Shown: positions 17,074 through 30,184 of the stretch, one piece after another
Numbering within the stretch: position 1 is the first letter of the stretch
Layout: each line of letters opens with the position of its first letter
Translations under genes and position numbers: made by a program
Source of the DNA: Macropodus opercularis
Lineage: Eukaryota; Chordata; Actinopteri; Anabantiformes; Osphronemidae
Length of the DNA stretch: 64,000 nucleotides
Direction: 5' to 3'
Assembly: GCA_030770545.1 (NCBI GenBank)
Contig: CM061099.1
Coordinates: 18,501,501 to 18,565,500 of the forward strand
The notes under the pieces: model-generated
The model's input: only the letters and a program-made list of their open reading frames with translations
What the model was told of the DNA's origin: nothing
The model's database searches: none

Positions 17074-17091
17074 GCCCACCCAGGGACGCCA
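17074..17091 (-). other. Primer binding site for tRNA-Asn
   Basis: In proviral sense TGGCGTCCCTGGGTGGGC directly follows the CA end of the 5' LTR. Its complement, the plus strand here, equals the last 18 nt of vertebrate cytosolic tRNA-Asn(GUU) including CCA, as I know that tRNA. Match 18/18, no spacer. Confidence 0.85.
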
Positions 17092-17580
17092 TGTTTGTTA
17101 CCCTGACCCTCTAGTACAAGAGAGTAGGCCAGCCCTCACATTAAAGTGGTTAATTTATCAGCCTGCCTGGGGTTTAACAGTACAGGTTTCTATTCTAGGC
17201 TGAGGCGAAGGAATTCATCCAGCTAATTCACTACCTTCTTCCCAGTGTCCCCCCTGCTTGCGCTAACATCAGCACCTGTATAGACCAGAAAATTACAGAT
17301 ACCAATGAGTCACCCTGGTTAACGGCAGCTTCCTTCTTAAAGTAACAGTTGTTGTGGTTGCTGGAATAAGTTTTGGTGATAAGTATACTTTTACCACACA
17401 GGAGGTGTTAATTTCGGGTCTAGACTAAACCGACAAGAGCTTTCATCATGTGAGCCTGGCTTAGTCACACACGATCGGATACTTTTACGTCAACGAGGAG
17501 AGGCTACGAGCACTTTGAAGAAACCCTTATTAAAGACAATTAAGGCAAGGAAGCTTTTACTTTAACTGCAGATGTGGTAC

Positions 17581-17586
17581 TTTATT
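17581..17586 (-). promoter_or_regulatory. AATAAA in 5' LTR
   Basis: Same element as at 2261-2266. It lies downstream of the inferred transcription start and so must be ignored in the 5' copy, as in other retroviruses with the signal in R. Confidence 0.6.
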
Positions 17587-17987
17587 TAGCAGATGCAAAA
17601 GCTAACAGCAAGTAATAAAAATTGATTAAAATATCAAGATTACACTGTATTGAGTATATAGGTAACTATTCTTGCCCTATGGTGCTACTCTACTCACAAC
17701 CCCTTTTGAAGTCTAAGGCTGGTTGAAGAGTGGGCACGACACAGGTGTGAAGATTGTTGGCTGAGAGTCTCTGGGTTGGAAACTGAGGCCCAGCTGTAGA
17801 TCTTCTCCGTGATGCTTCATGCTCCGTCATGCGCCGGGGCAAAACTGCACAAGGGGCAGTCAGGCCGTGAGGCCGATTTCTGCTTTGGATCTCCTCTCTT
17901 CCACTGCTTCTCAGTTTTTTGGTTCAGACTGACAGAGGGTCCCCCTGCAACAGTGAGCAATCTGCCCAACCAGCCAAAATCCAGGAT

Positions 17988-17994
17988 TTTTATA
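17988..17994 (-). promoter_or_regulatory. Probable proviral TATA box (5' LTR)
   Basis: TATAAAA in proviral sense; predicted transcription start about 25-30 nt downstream, near 17960. This copy would be the active promoter. Confidence 0.6.
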
Positions 17995-18989
17995 CTAAAT
18001 TTTAGCTATGTCATCTTCCTGTCTCCTCCTTAATCATAAACATAAAATCACATCTGTAGCATCATTGGTGGTTTACAGGCACAGTAAGTTGATGCTTAGC
18101 GCGTGTTCAACCTTCATCAACCAATGGCAGGACAGTATTCACACGTGAACAGACATGATCTAATCCCCGTCTCATCCCTGGTCAGAGATGCTGTTCTTCA
18201 TGTTCTTCCCATCCCCCATCACATCCTCCTGGCCCTTCTGGTACTTTCCACCGGCCCTGTACTTCCTTAATATTTAGCTGATGCACACAGAAATTATTTT
18301 GATTGACCTTTTACTTCATTCATTTAACACTTTTGAGCGTTGTTTCAACCTGGTCACAGTTCATCTGATTTCATCCTTAAAAATCAAACACATTTGATTA
18401 ACAAACATCATTTTTGTTAAGGAATCAGCAATAGTAATTATTTTGAGTACTTATAAACTCATCACATTGCTATACTTTATAACAATCATCATAAGTATAG
18501 TGTAAAATCATATAGTTGAGTACAATTATGGTTTAACTATTAAAACTTCAAACTTCATCTAAAATTTCCCACTCTCCTAACAAACTGTTTGCTTGCACAG
18601 ACTTCTCTCCCTTCTCTCTATTTTTGGGTTCTGATGTTCCTAACTTTGGTGACATGCAGCCGACTTCCATCACAACTTCTTTTTCCTCTAGCTGCTGCTG
18701 GGGTCGCACCGCCCTCTCCATGGCAACCACTCTCTCAGGGGATATCTGCTTAGGATGATCATGTTGTTTCCTCTGTAAAGGCTTTCTATAACGCATATTT
18801 TGCCCCTGCTCACTCCATCTGCTCCTTTTAGGACAGACAGGCTCTTGCTCGGCATTTCCCTTTTCTTCCTTCTCGCTCTGAGGCTGATAAGGCCTGAAAT
18901 GCTTACACAGCTCCTCACAGGGTGCTTCCTCATTTCTTTGTTGTAATTTACCCATACCCTCGATGTCCATTTCTCTGGGCTCATCGACA

Positions 18990-18993
18990 AATG
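18990..18993. repeat. Target site duplication, right copy (AATG)
   Basis: AATG directly follows the terminal ACA of the 5' LTR on the plus strand, and the sequence continues 'taatacaacatgttacattg' exactly as in uninterrupted B monomers. Confidence 0.95.
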
Positions 18994-21211
18994 TAATACA
19001 ACATGTTACATTGATAGGGGGTCCCAGAATGCCAGGATTTTTACTTCGACCTGGCATCATACACTGGGACCATTTCCTATCGTGCAACATAAAGTATAGA
19101 AATTAATAAATAAAGACTTACCGTTACAGGGTGGCCAATAGTGCCAGCATTTGTCCTAGGACCTGCAAAACACGCTTTGACCATTCCCTAACATACAATG
19201 TAATACAACATGTTACATTGACAGGAGGTCTCAGAATACCAGGATTTTCAGTTTGACCTGGCATCACACACTGGGACCATTCCCTGTTTTACAATGAAAA
19301 AAAAGGAAACTTACGTTGACAGGGGGTCCCAGAATGCCAGGACTATACCCCCAATCTGGCATCACACACTGGGACTATTCGCTGCCTTACAATGCAATAC
19401 ACAAAATTAAAAAAACAAACAATAACAGGGGGTCCCAGAATACCAAGATTTTCAGTTGACCTGGCATCACACACTGGGACCATTTCCTATCGTGCAACTA
19501 AAAGTGAAGGAATCAATTAATAAAGACTTACCGTTACAGGGTGGCCAATAGTGCCAGCATTTGTCCTAGGACCTGCAAAACACGCTTTGACCTTTCCCTA
19601 ACATACAATGTAATACAACATGTTACATTGACAGGAGGTATCAGAATACCAGGATTTTCAGTTGACCTGGCATCACACGCTGGGACCATTCCCTGTCTTA
19701 CAATCCAATACACAAAATAAAAACAACAAACAATAACCTTACTTTGATAGGGGATCCCAGAATGCCAGGATTTTTACTTCGACCTGGCATCACACACTGA
19801 GACCATTTCCTATCGTGCAACATAAAGTACAGAGATTAATAAATAAAGACTTACCGTCACAGGGTGGCCAATAGTGCCAGCATTTGTCCTCAGACCTGCA
19901 AAACACGCTTTGACCATTCCCTAACATACAATGTAATACAACATGTTACATTGACAGGAGGTCTCAGAATACCAGGATTTTCAGTTGACCTGGCATCAGA
20001 CGCTGGGACCATTCCCTGTCTTACAATGAAAAAAAAGGAAACTTACGTTGACAGGGGATCCCGGAATGCCAGGACTATACCCCCAACCTGGCATCACACA
20101 CTGGGACCATTCCCTGTCTCACAATCCAATACACAAAATAAAAAAACAAACAATAACCTTACTTTGATAGGGGATCCCAGAATGCCAGGATTTTTTCTTC
20201 GACCTGGCATCACACACTAGGACCATTTCCTATCGTGCAACATAACGTGAAGAAATTAATTAATGAAGACTTACCGTTACAGGGTGGCCAATAGTGCCAG
20301 TATTTGTCCTAGGACCTGCAAAACACGCTTTGACCATTCCCTAAGATACAATGTAATACAACATGTTACATTGACAGGGGATCCCAGAATGCCAGGATTT
20401 TCAGTTTGACCTGGAATCACACGCTGGGACCATTCCCTGTCTTACAATGAAAAAAAAGGAAACTTACGTTGAAAGGGGGTCCCAGAATGCCAGGACTATA
20501 CCCCCAACCTGGCATCACACACTGGGACCATTTCCTGTCTTACAATGCAATACACAAAATAAAAAAAACAATAACCTTACATTGACAGGGTGTCCCAGAA
20601 TGCCAGGATTTTCAGTTTGACCTGGAATCACACACTGGGACCATTCCCTGTCTTAAAATGAAAAAAAAACCAATACCCTAACTTTGACAGGGGGTCCCAA
20701 AATGCCAGGATTTTCAGTTTGACCTGGCATCACACACTGGGACCATTCCCTGTCTTACAATGAAAAAAAAGGAAACTTACGTTGACAGGGGGTCCCACAA
20801 TGCCAGGACTATACCCCCAACCTGGCATCACACACTGGGACCATTTCCTATCTTGCAACATAAAGTATAGAAATTAATAAATAAAGACTTACCGTCACAG
20901 GGTGGCCAATAGTGCCAGCATTTGTCCTCAGACCTGCAAAACACACTTAAACCATTCCCTGTCTTACAATGAAAAAAAAAAGGAAACTTACGTTGAAAGG
21001 GGGTCCCATAATGCCAGGACTATACCCCCAACCTGGCATCACACACTGGGACCATTCCCTGTCTTACAATCCAATACACAAAATAAAAAAAACAATAACC
21101 TTACATTGACAGGGGGTCCCAGAATGCCAGGATTTTTACTTCGACCTGGCATCGCACACTGGAACCATTTCCTATCGTGCAAAATCAAGGAATTCAAATA
21201 ATAAAGACTTA
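18994..21211. repeat. Satellite array between provirus and U2
   Basis: Resumes the B monomer interrupted at 1771 and continues as A, B, C and D monomers. B monomers recur about every 420 bp with occasional shorter (~320) or longer (~620) steps where a monomer is lost or gained. No gene; the plus-strand ORFs of 60-120 codons start at GTG in 'gggtggccaat' and are repeat artefacts. Confidence 0.92.
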
Positions 21212-22511
21212 CCTTCATAAATGCTGTCTTTTTTTCCTGGGATGCCGGGCAAAACCAAAGAGCAGTCTGCCTCATAGCGGTAGCAAGGAGCCATGCATTT
21301 AGTTTGCATAGCACGCAATGACGAGGAGCGCAGCCTTGGGAACTGGCAAATTAGAAAAAGCAAAATGGAAAAACATTTGAATATTCCAATTTAAGATATG
21401 TATTTCTATAATATACTAGAAAATAAATACAATGTTAAACAATCACTGACCTAAGTGTAAAGAGGACAACAAAACAGCACCAGTACATGACAACAAAACA
21501 CTCCTTTCTGTAACTGCATGTTTCCCCTGTGATGCAGAGCGACGAGGTGCCGCTACGACAGCCCGCAATCACCAAATCAACCATATACTGAAGCGAAGGC
21601 ACAACAGGTTTTGTCCAATCTTCACTCATTTCTTTAGAAAACATGTTAAATACTAGCTATTGTCTTTTACTGAACAATATTAGCATACTTACTACACTGA
21701 AAAAGGTGCTCACAGCAAAATACACACATCTAAAGTGTTCTAGCATCTATAGTCCCTCTTCAACCAATGACCCAAACAACTTTCACGGGATTAAAAACGG
21801 CAGAAAATTACCTCTGCAAATTGGCTAATGTGTCTAACGCTAAATGCTAATGCTACCTGGTTACCGTTACTAAGGACAAACTTAAACCTAAACTTAGTAA
21901 ACATAGCACCCTAAGTGGATAAAATACATTTTCGATTATATGGATAATATTCCTAAAACAATGCTGGCATACTGTGATAAATCCGATCACTGAGTCCATA
22001 CTCACTTTGGAAGATGATGCACTTTATCGTCCCGCCTGACCGCTCTACGTCTGTCTCTTCTTTGGCTCCTCACGACATCCCAGTACAAACGACCAGTCCG
22101 CCCCCTAGCGGTAGCTGCCAGTCTTGCATTTAGTTTACGTGGCATGCAATGACGTGGAGCGTAGCCCTGGGAACTGGTACATTAGACAAAGCAAAAATGG
22201 AAAACATTTGAATATTCCACTTTAAATTATGCATTTCTGAAATATATTTAAAACTAAATATAAACACTGACAGGGCGGCCCAAATGCTTAAGAAATTATC
22301 AGTGACACCACTATGACCACAAAACAGCATGAGTACATGACAACAAAATACTGGCGTTTCTGTGATTGCATGTGTGTGATGCAGAGCCACAATAGAGGCC
22401 GCTACGTCAGCCCACAATCACCACATCAACCATATGATGAAGCTAAGCACAACAGCTGTCGCCGGTGCTTCACTTACAGGACTTGCTTAGAAAATATGTT
22501 AAATAGCAATG
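21212..22511. repeat. 1.3 kb dispersed block U2
   Basis: Full-length. CTCF-like motif at 22098-22111. With its flanks it is nearly identical to U6 at an offset of 20,598 bp (shared at least from about 20,880 to 23,000), so U2 and U6 derive from one multi-kilobase duplication. Both carry the variant 'catatgatgaagc' near the end. Confidence 0.85.
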
Positions 22512-23638
22512 GACCATTCCTTGACTCACAATGAAAAAAAAGGAAACTTACATTGATAGGGGGTCCCAGAATGCCAGGATTTTTACTTCGAATCGGCATC
22601 ACACACTGAGACCATTTCCTATCGTGCAACATAAAATGAAGAAAGTAATTAATAAAGACTTACCATTATAGGGTGGCCAATAGTGCCAGCATTTGTCTTA
22701 GGACCTGCAAAACACGCTTTGACCGTTCCCTAAGATACAATGTAATACAACATGTTACATTGACAGGAGGTCTCAGAATACCAGGATTTTCAGTTGACCT
22801 GGCATCACACACTGGGACCATTTCCTATCGTGCAACATAAAGTGAAGAAATCAATTAATAAAGACTTACCGTCACAAGAGGCCAATAGTTCCAGCATTTG
22901 TCTTAGGACCTGCAAAACACGCTTTGACCGTTCCCTAAGATACAATGTAATACAACATGTTACATTGACAGGGGATCCCAGAATGCCAGGATTTTCAGTT
23001 TGACCTGGAATCACACGCTGGGACCATTCCCTGTCTTACAATGAAAAAAAAGGAAACTTACGTTGAAAGGGGGTCCCAGAATGCCAGGACTATACCCCCA
23101 ACCTGGCATCACACACTGGGACCATTCCCTGTCTTACAATGAAAAAAAACAATAACCTTACTTTGATAGGGGGTCCCAGAATGCCAGGATTTTTACTTCG
23201 ACCTGGCATCACAGACTGGGACCATTTCCTACCGTGCAACATAAAGTGAAGAAATCAATTAATAAAGACTTACCGTCACAGGGTGGCCAATAGTGCCAGC
23301 ATTTGTCCTAGGACCTGCAAAACACGCTTTGACCATTCCCTAACATACAATGTAATACAACATGTTACATTGACAGGGGGTCCCAGAATGCCAGGATTTT
23401 CAGTTGACCTGGCATCACACACTGGGACCATTTCCTATCGTGCAACTAAAAGTGAAGAAATCAATTAATAAAGACTTACCGTCACAGGGTGGCCAATAGT
23501 GCCAGTATTACTATGTAATACGATATGTTACATTGACAGGCGATCCCAGAATGCCAGGATTTTTACTTCGACCTGGCATCACACACTGGGACCATTTCCT
23601 ATCTTGCAAAATCAAGGAATTCAATTAATAAAGACTTA
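22512..23638. repeat. Satellite array between U2 and U3
   Basis: About eleven monomers. It contains a B variant lacking part of its start ('gtcacaagaggccaatagttcc') shared with the region after U6. No other feature is seen. Confidence 0.9.
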
Positions 23639-24938
23639 CCTTCATAAATGCTGTCTTTTTTTCCTGGGATGCCGGGCAAAACCAAAGAGCAGTCTGCCTC
23701 ATAGCGGTAGCAAGGAGCCATGCATTTAGTTTGCATAGCACGCAATGATGAGGAGCGCAGCCTTGGGAACTGGCAAATTAGAAAAAGCAAAATGGAAAAA
23801 CATTTGAATATTCCAATTTAAGATATGTATTTCTATAATATACTAGAAAATAAATACAATGTTAAACAATCACTGACCTAAGTGTAAAGAGGACCACAAA
23901 ACAGCACCAGTACATGACAACAAAACACTCCTTTCTGTAACTGCATGTTTCCCCTGTGATGCAGAGCGACGAGGTGCCGCTACGACAGCCCGCAATCACC
24001 AAATCAACCATATACTGAAGCGAAGGCACAACAGGTTTTGTCCAATCTTCACTCATTTCTTTAGAAAACATGTTAAATACTAGCTATTGTCTTTTACTGA
24101 ACAATATTAGCATACTTACTACACTGAAAAAGGTGCTCACAGCAAAATACACACATCTAAAGTGTTCTAGCATCTATAGTCCCTCTTCAACCAATGACCC
24201 AAACAACTTTCACGGGATTAAAAACGGCAGAAAATTACCTCTGCAAATTGGCAAATGTGTCTAACGCTAAATGCTAATGCTAACTGGTTACCGTTACTAA
24301 GGACAAACTTAAACCTAAACTTAGTAAACATAGCACCCTAAGTGGATAAAATACATTTTCGATTATATGGATAATATTCCTAAAACAATGCTGGCATACT
24401 GTGATAAATCCGATCACTGAGTCCATACTCACTTTGGAAGATGATGCACTTTATCGTCCCGCCTGACCGCTCTACGTCTGTCTCTTCTTTGGCTCCTCAC
24501 GACATCCCAGTACAAACGACCAGTCCGCCCCCTAGCGGTAGCTGCGAGTCTTGCATTTAGTTTACGTGGCATGCAATGACGTGGAGCGTAGCCCTGGGAA
24601 CTGGTACATTAGACAAAGCGAAAATGGAAAACATTTGAATATTCCACTTTAAATTATGCATTTCTGAAATATATTTAAAACTAAATATAAACACTGACAG
24701 GGCGGCCCAAATGCTTAAGAAATTATCAGTGACACCACTATGACCACAAAACAGCATGAGTACATGACAACAAAATACTGGCGTTTCTGTGATTGCATGT
24801 GTGTGATGCAGAGCCACAATAGAGGCCGCTACGTCAGCCCACAATCACCACATCAACCATATAATGAAGCTAAGCACAACAGCTGTCGCCGGTGCTTCAC
24901 TTACAGGACTTGCTTAGAAAATATGTTAAATAGCAATG
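23639..24938. repeat. 1.3 kb dispersed block U3
   Basis: Full-length. CTCF-like motif at 24525-24538. It shares 'gctgcgagtc' after the motif with U4 and U7, and 'gctaactggtt' with U5. Confidence 0.85.
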
Positions 24939-25613
24939 GACCATTCCTTGACTCACAATGAAAAAAAAGGAAACTTACATTGATAGGGGGTCCCAGAATG
25001 CCAGGATTTTTACTTCGAATTGGCATCACACACTTAGACCATTTCCTATCGTGCAACATAAAATGAAGAAAGTAATTAATAAAGACTTACCATTACAGGG
25101 TGGCCAATAGTGCCAGCATTTGTCTTAGGACCTGCAAAACACGCTTTGACCATTCCCTAACATACAATGTAATACAACATGTTACATTGACAGGAGGTCG
25201 CAGAATGCCAGGATTTTCAGTTGACCTGGCATCACACACTGGGACCATTTCCTATTGTGCAACTAAAAGTATAGAAATTAATAAATAAAGACTTACCGTT
25301 ACAGGGTGGCCAATAGTGCCAGCATTTGTCCTCAGACCTGCAAAACACACTTAGACCATTCCCTGTCTTACAATGAAAAAAAAGGAAACTTACGTTGACA
25401 GGGGGTCCCAGAATGCCAGGACTATACCCCCAACCTGGCATCACACACTGGGACCATTCCCTGTCTTACAATCCAATACACAAAATAAAAAAAACAATAA
25501 CCTTATATTGATAGGGGGTCCCAGAATGCCAGGATTTTTACTTCGACCTGGCATCGCACACTGGAACCATTTCCTATCGTGCAAAATCAAGGAATTCAAT
25601 TAATAAAGACTTA
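24939..25613. repeat. Satellite array between U3 and U4
   Basis: The shortest spacer in the window, about 675 bp and six to seven monomers. No other feature is seen. Confidence 0.9.
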
Positions 25614-26934
25614 CCTTCATAAATGCTGTCTTTTTTTCCTGGGATGCCGGGCAAAACCAAAGAGCAGTCTGCCTCATAGCGGTAGCAAGGAGCCATGCAT
25701 TTAGTTTGCATAGCATGCAATGATGAGGAGCGCAGCCTTGGGAACTGGCAAATTAGAAAAAGCAAAATGGAAAAACATTTGAATATTCCAATTTAAGATA
25801 TGTATGTCTATAATATACTAGAAAATAAATACAAATATTAACAGGCTGGCCCAAATGTTAAACAATCACTGACCTAAGTGTAAAGAGGACCACAAAACAA
25901 CACCAGTACATGACAACAAAACACTCCTTTCTGTAACTGCATGTTTCCCCTGTGATGCAGAGCGACGAGGTGCCGCTACGACAGCCCGCAATCACCAAAT
26001 CAACCATATACTGAAGCGAAGGCACAACAGGTTTTGTCCAATCTTCACTCATTTCTTTAGAAAACATGTTAAATACTAGCTATTGTCTTTTACTGAACAA
26101 TATTAGCATACTTACTACACTGAAAAAGGTGCTCACAGCAAAATACACACATCTAAAGTGTTCTAGCATCTATAGTCCCTCTTCAACCAATGACCCAAAC
26201 AACTTTCACGGGATTAAAAACGGCAGAAAATTACCTCTGCAAATTGGCTAATGTGTCTCACGCTAAATGCTAATGCTACCTGGTTACCGTTACTAAGCAC
26301 AAACTTAAACCTAAACTTAGTAAACATAGCACCCTAAGAGGATAAAATACATTTTCGATTATATGGATAATATTCCTAAAACAATGCTGGCATACTGTGA
26401 TAAATCCGATCACTGAGTCCATACTCACTTTGGAAGATGATGCACTTTATCGTCCCGCCTGACCGCTCTACGTCTGTCTCTTCTTTGGCTCCTCACGACA
26501 TCCCAGTACAAACGACCAGTCCGCCCCCTAGCGGTAGCTGCGAGTCTTGCATTTAGTTTACGTGGCATGCAATGACGTGGAGCGTAGCCCTGGGAACTGG
26601 TACATTAGACAAAGCAAAAATGGAAAACATTTGAATATTCCACTTTAAATTATGCATTTCTGAAATATATTTAAAACTAAATATAAACACTGACAGGGCG
26701 GCCCAAATGCTTAAGAAATGATCAGTGACACCACTATGACCACAAAACAGCATGAGTACATGACAACAAAATACTGGCGTTTCTGTGATTGCATGTGTGT
26801 GATGCAGAGCCACAATAGAGGCCGCTACGTCAGCCCACAATCACCACATCAACCATATAATGAAGCTAAGCACAACAGCTGTCGCCGGTGCTTCACTTAC
26901 AGGACTTGCTTAGAAAATATGTTAAATAGCAATG
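25614..26934. repeat. 1.3 kb dispersed block U4 (carries 21 bp absent from most copies)
   Basis: 1,321 bp. Near 25835 it contains 'attaacaggctggcccaaat', missing from the other full copies but shared with U7 and similar to the matching place in the second half of every block. It is therefore probably the ancestral state. CTCF-like motif at 26521-26534. Its 3' flank ('ggaaacttgataggggg', 'gattattacttcg') is shared with U8. Confidence 0.85.
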
Positions 26935-29900
26935 CACCATTCCCTAACTCACAATGAACAAAAAAGGAAACTTGATAGGGGGTCCCAGAATGCCAGGATT
27001 ATTACTTCGAATCGGCATCACACACTGAGACCATTTCCTATCGTGCAACATAAAATGAAGAAAGTAATTAATAAAGACTTACCGTTACAGGGTGGCCAAT
27101 AGTGCCAGCATTTGTCCTAGAACCTGCAAAACACGCTTTGACCATTCCCTAACATACAATGTAATACAACATGTTACATTGACAGGAGGTCTCAGAATAC
27201 CAGGATTTTCAGTTGACCTGGCATCACACTCTGGGACCATTCCCTGTCTTACAATGAAAAAAAAGGAAACTTATGTTGGAAAGGGGGTCCCAGAATGCCA
27301 GGACTATACCCCCAACCTGGCATCACACACTGGGACCATTCCCTGTCTTACAATCCAATACACAAAATAAAAAAAACAAACAATAACCTTACATTGACAG
27401 GGGGTCCCAGAATGCCAGGATTTTTACTTCGACCTGGCATCACACACTGAGACCATTTCCTATCGTGCAACATAAAGTACAGAAATTAATAAATAAAGAC
27501 TTACCGTTACAGGGTGGCCAATAGTGCCAGCATTTGTCCTCAGACCTGCAAAACACGCTTTGACCATTCCCTAACATACAATGTAATACAACATGTTACA
27601 TTGATAGGGGGTCCCAGAATGCCAGGATTTTTACTTAGACCTGGCATCACACACTGGGACCATTTCTTATCATGCAACATAAAGTGAAGAAATCAATTAA
27701 TAAAGACTTACCGTCACAAGAGGCCAATAGTGCCAGCATTTGTCCTCAGACCTGCAAAACACACTTTGACCATTCCCTAACATACAATGTAATACAACAT
27801 GTTACATTGACAGGAGGTCTCTGAATACCAGGATTTTCAATTGACTTGGCATCACACACTGGGACCATTCCCTGTCTTACAAGCCAATACACAAAATAAA
27901 AAAAACAATAACCTTACTTTGATAGGAGATCCCAGAATGCCAGGATTTTTACTTCGACCTGACATCACACACTGGGACCATTTCCTATCGTGCAACTAAA
28001 AGTGAAGAAATCAATTAATAAAGACTTACCGTCACAGGGTGGCCAATAGTGCCAGCATTTGTCCTAGGACCTGCAAAACACGCTTTGACCGTTCCCTAAC
28101 ATACAATGTAATACAACGTGTTACATTGACAGGGGGTCTCAGAATACCAAGATTTTCAGTTGACCTGGCATCACACACTGGGACCATTCCCTGTCTTACA
28201 ATGAAAAAAAAGGAAACTTACGTTGACAGGGTGTCCCAGAATGCCAGGACTATACCCCCAACCTGGCATCACACACTGGGACTATTCGCTGCCTTACAAT
28301 GCAATACACAAAATTAAAAAAACAGACAATAACCTTACATTGACAGGGGGTCCCAGAATACCAAGATTTTCAGTTGACCTGGCATCACACACTGGGACCA
28401 TTTCCTATCGTGCAACATAAAGTATAGAAATTAATAAATAAAGACTTACCGTTACAGGGTGGCCAATAGTGCCAGCATTTGTCCTCAGACCTGCAAAACA
28501 CGCTTTGACCATTCCCTAACATACAATGTCATAATACAACATGTTACATTGATAGGGGATCCCAGAATGCCAGGATTTTTACTTCGACCTGACATCACAA
28601 ACTGGGACCATTCCCTGTCTTACAATGAAAAAAAAAGGAAACTTACGTTGACAGGGGATCCCAGAATGCCAGGACTATACCCCCAACCTGGCATCACACA
28701 CTGGGACCATTCACTGTCTTACAATGCAATACACAAAATAAAAAAAACAATAACCGTATATTGATAGGGGGTCCCAGAATGCCAAGATTTTTACTTCGAC
28801 CTGGCATCACACACTGGGACCATTTCCTATCGTGCAACATAAAGTACAGAAATTAATAAATAAAGACTTAACGTTACAGGGTGGCCAATAGTGCCAGCAT
28901 TTGTCCTCAGACCTGCAAAACACGCTTTGACCATTCCCTAACATACAATGTAATACAACATGTTACATTGATAGGGGGTCCCAGAATGCCAGGATTTTCA
29001 GTTTGACCTGACATCACACACTGGGACCATTCCCTGTCTTACAATGAAAAAAAAGGAAACTTACGTTGACAGGGGATCCCAGAATGCCAGGACTATACCC
29101 CCAACCTGGCATCACACACTGGGACCATTCCCTGTCTTACAATGCAGTACACAAAAAAAAAAAAAACAATAACCTTACATTGATAGGAGGTCCCAGAATG
29201 CCAGGATTTTTACTTCGACCTGGCATCATACACTGGGACCATTTCCTATCGTGCAACTAAAAGTATAGAAATTAATAAATGAAGACTTACCGTTACAGGG
29301 TGGCCAATAGTGCTAGCATTTGTCCTAGGACCTGCAAAACACGCTTTAACCATTCCCTAACATACAATGTAATACAACATGTTACATTGATAGGGGGTCC
29401 CAGAATGCCAGGATTTTCAGTTTGACCTGGAATCACACACTGGGACCATTCCCTGTCTTACAATGAAAAAAAAGGAAACTTACGTTGAAAGGGGGTCCAA
29501 GAATGCCAGGATTTTTACTTCGACCTGGCATCACACACTGGGACCATTTCCTATCGTGGGACCATTCCCTGTCTTACAATGAAAAAAAGAAAACTTACGT
29601 TGAAAGGGGGTCCATTCCCTGTCTTACAATCCAATCCACAAAATAAAAAAAAATACCTTACATTGATAGGGGATCCCAGAATGCCAGGATTTTCAGTTTG
29701 ACCTGGCATCACACACTGGGACCATTTCCTATCATGCAACATAAAGTAAAGGAATAAATGAATAAAGACTTACCGTCACAGGGTGGCCAATAGTGCCAGC
29801 ATTTGTCCTAGGACCTGCAAAACACACTTTGACCATTCCCTAACATACAATGTAGTACAACATGTTACATTGACAGGAGGTCCCAGAATGCTAGGATTTT

Positions 29901-30184
29901 CAGTTGACCTGGCATCACACACTGGGACCATTTCCTATCTTGCAACATAAAGTATAGAAATTAATAAATAAAGACTTACCGTCACAGGGTGGCCAATAGT
30001 GCCAGCATTTGTCCTCAGACCTGCAAAACACACTTAGACCATTCCCTGTCTTACAATGAAAAAAAAAGGAAACTTACGTTGACAGGGGGTCCCAGAATGC
30101 CAGGACTATACCCCCAACCTGGCATCACACACTGGGACCATTTCCTATCGTGCAAAATCAAGGAATTCAATTAATAAAGACTTA
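26935..30184. repeat. Satellite array between U4 and U5
   Basis: About 3.25 kb of B-C-D-A repeats. Around 29545-29620 several monomers are internally deleted; for example 'gggggtccattccctgtc' has lost the whole hairpin between its outer arms. No gene is seen. Confidence 0.9.

Larger units (their letters stand above)
1772..18989 (-). mobile_element. Full-length complex endogenous retrovirus (17.2 kb provirus)
   Basis: Transcribed on the minus strand. Order: 5' LTR (17092-18989), tRNA-Asn primer site, leader, gag, pol, ORF A, ORF B, env, ORF C, ORF D, polypurine tract, 3' LTR (1772-3669). The two LTRs read identical line by line. All major frames are open, and a 4 bp target duplication is present. 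The pol domain order (protease, RT, tether, RNase H, integrase) plus a cleavable membrane-anchored env identifies a vertebrate retrovirus rather than a Ty3-like retrotransposon. The length is well above the roughly 7-13 kb usual for described retroviruses, mainly because of the 1.9 kb LTRs, a long gag and four extra ORFs. Genus is unassigned. Epsilon-like, foamy-like and other fish ERV lineages would all need testing by phylogeny. Confidence 0.96.
17092..18989 (-). repeat. 5' LTR
   Basis: 1,898 bp, identical by eye to 1772-3669. It would drive transcription of the provirus leftward. It holds an orphan copy of the last ~147 ORF D codons (18548-18989). The short ORF that runs on into the satellite at 18990-19090 is a chimera of LTR and flank, not a gene. 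TATA at 17988-17994; AATAAA at 17581-17586. Confidence 0.96.

Noticed and set aside
1772..18989. Assignment to foamy viruses (spumaviruses)
   Set aside because: Large size, U3-overlapping ORF and no zinc knuckles are suggestive, but gag and pol are in one frame with a leaky stop, the primer is tRNA-Asn rather than tRNA-Lys, the RT has YIDD and Env is shorter. It needs a phylogeny.
18548..19090. 180-codon ORF at the outer edge of the 5' LTR
   Set aside because: The first ~34 codons come from satellite flank; only the LTR part corresponds to ORF D, so it is a junction artefact.
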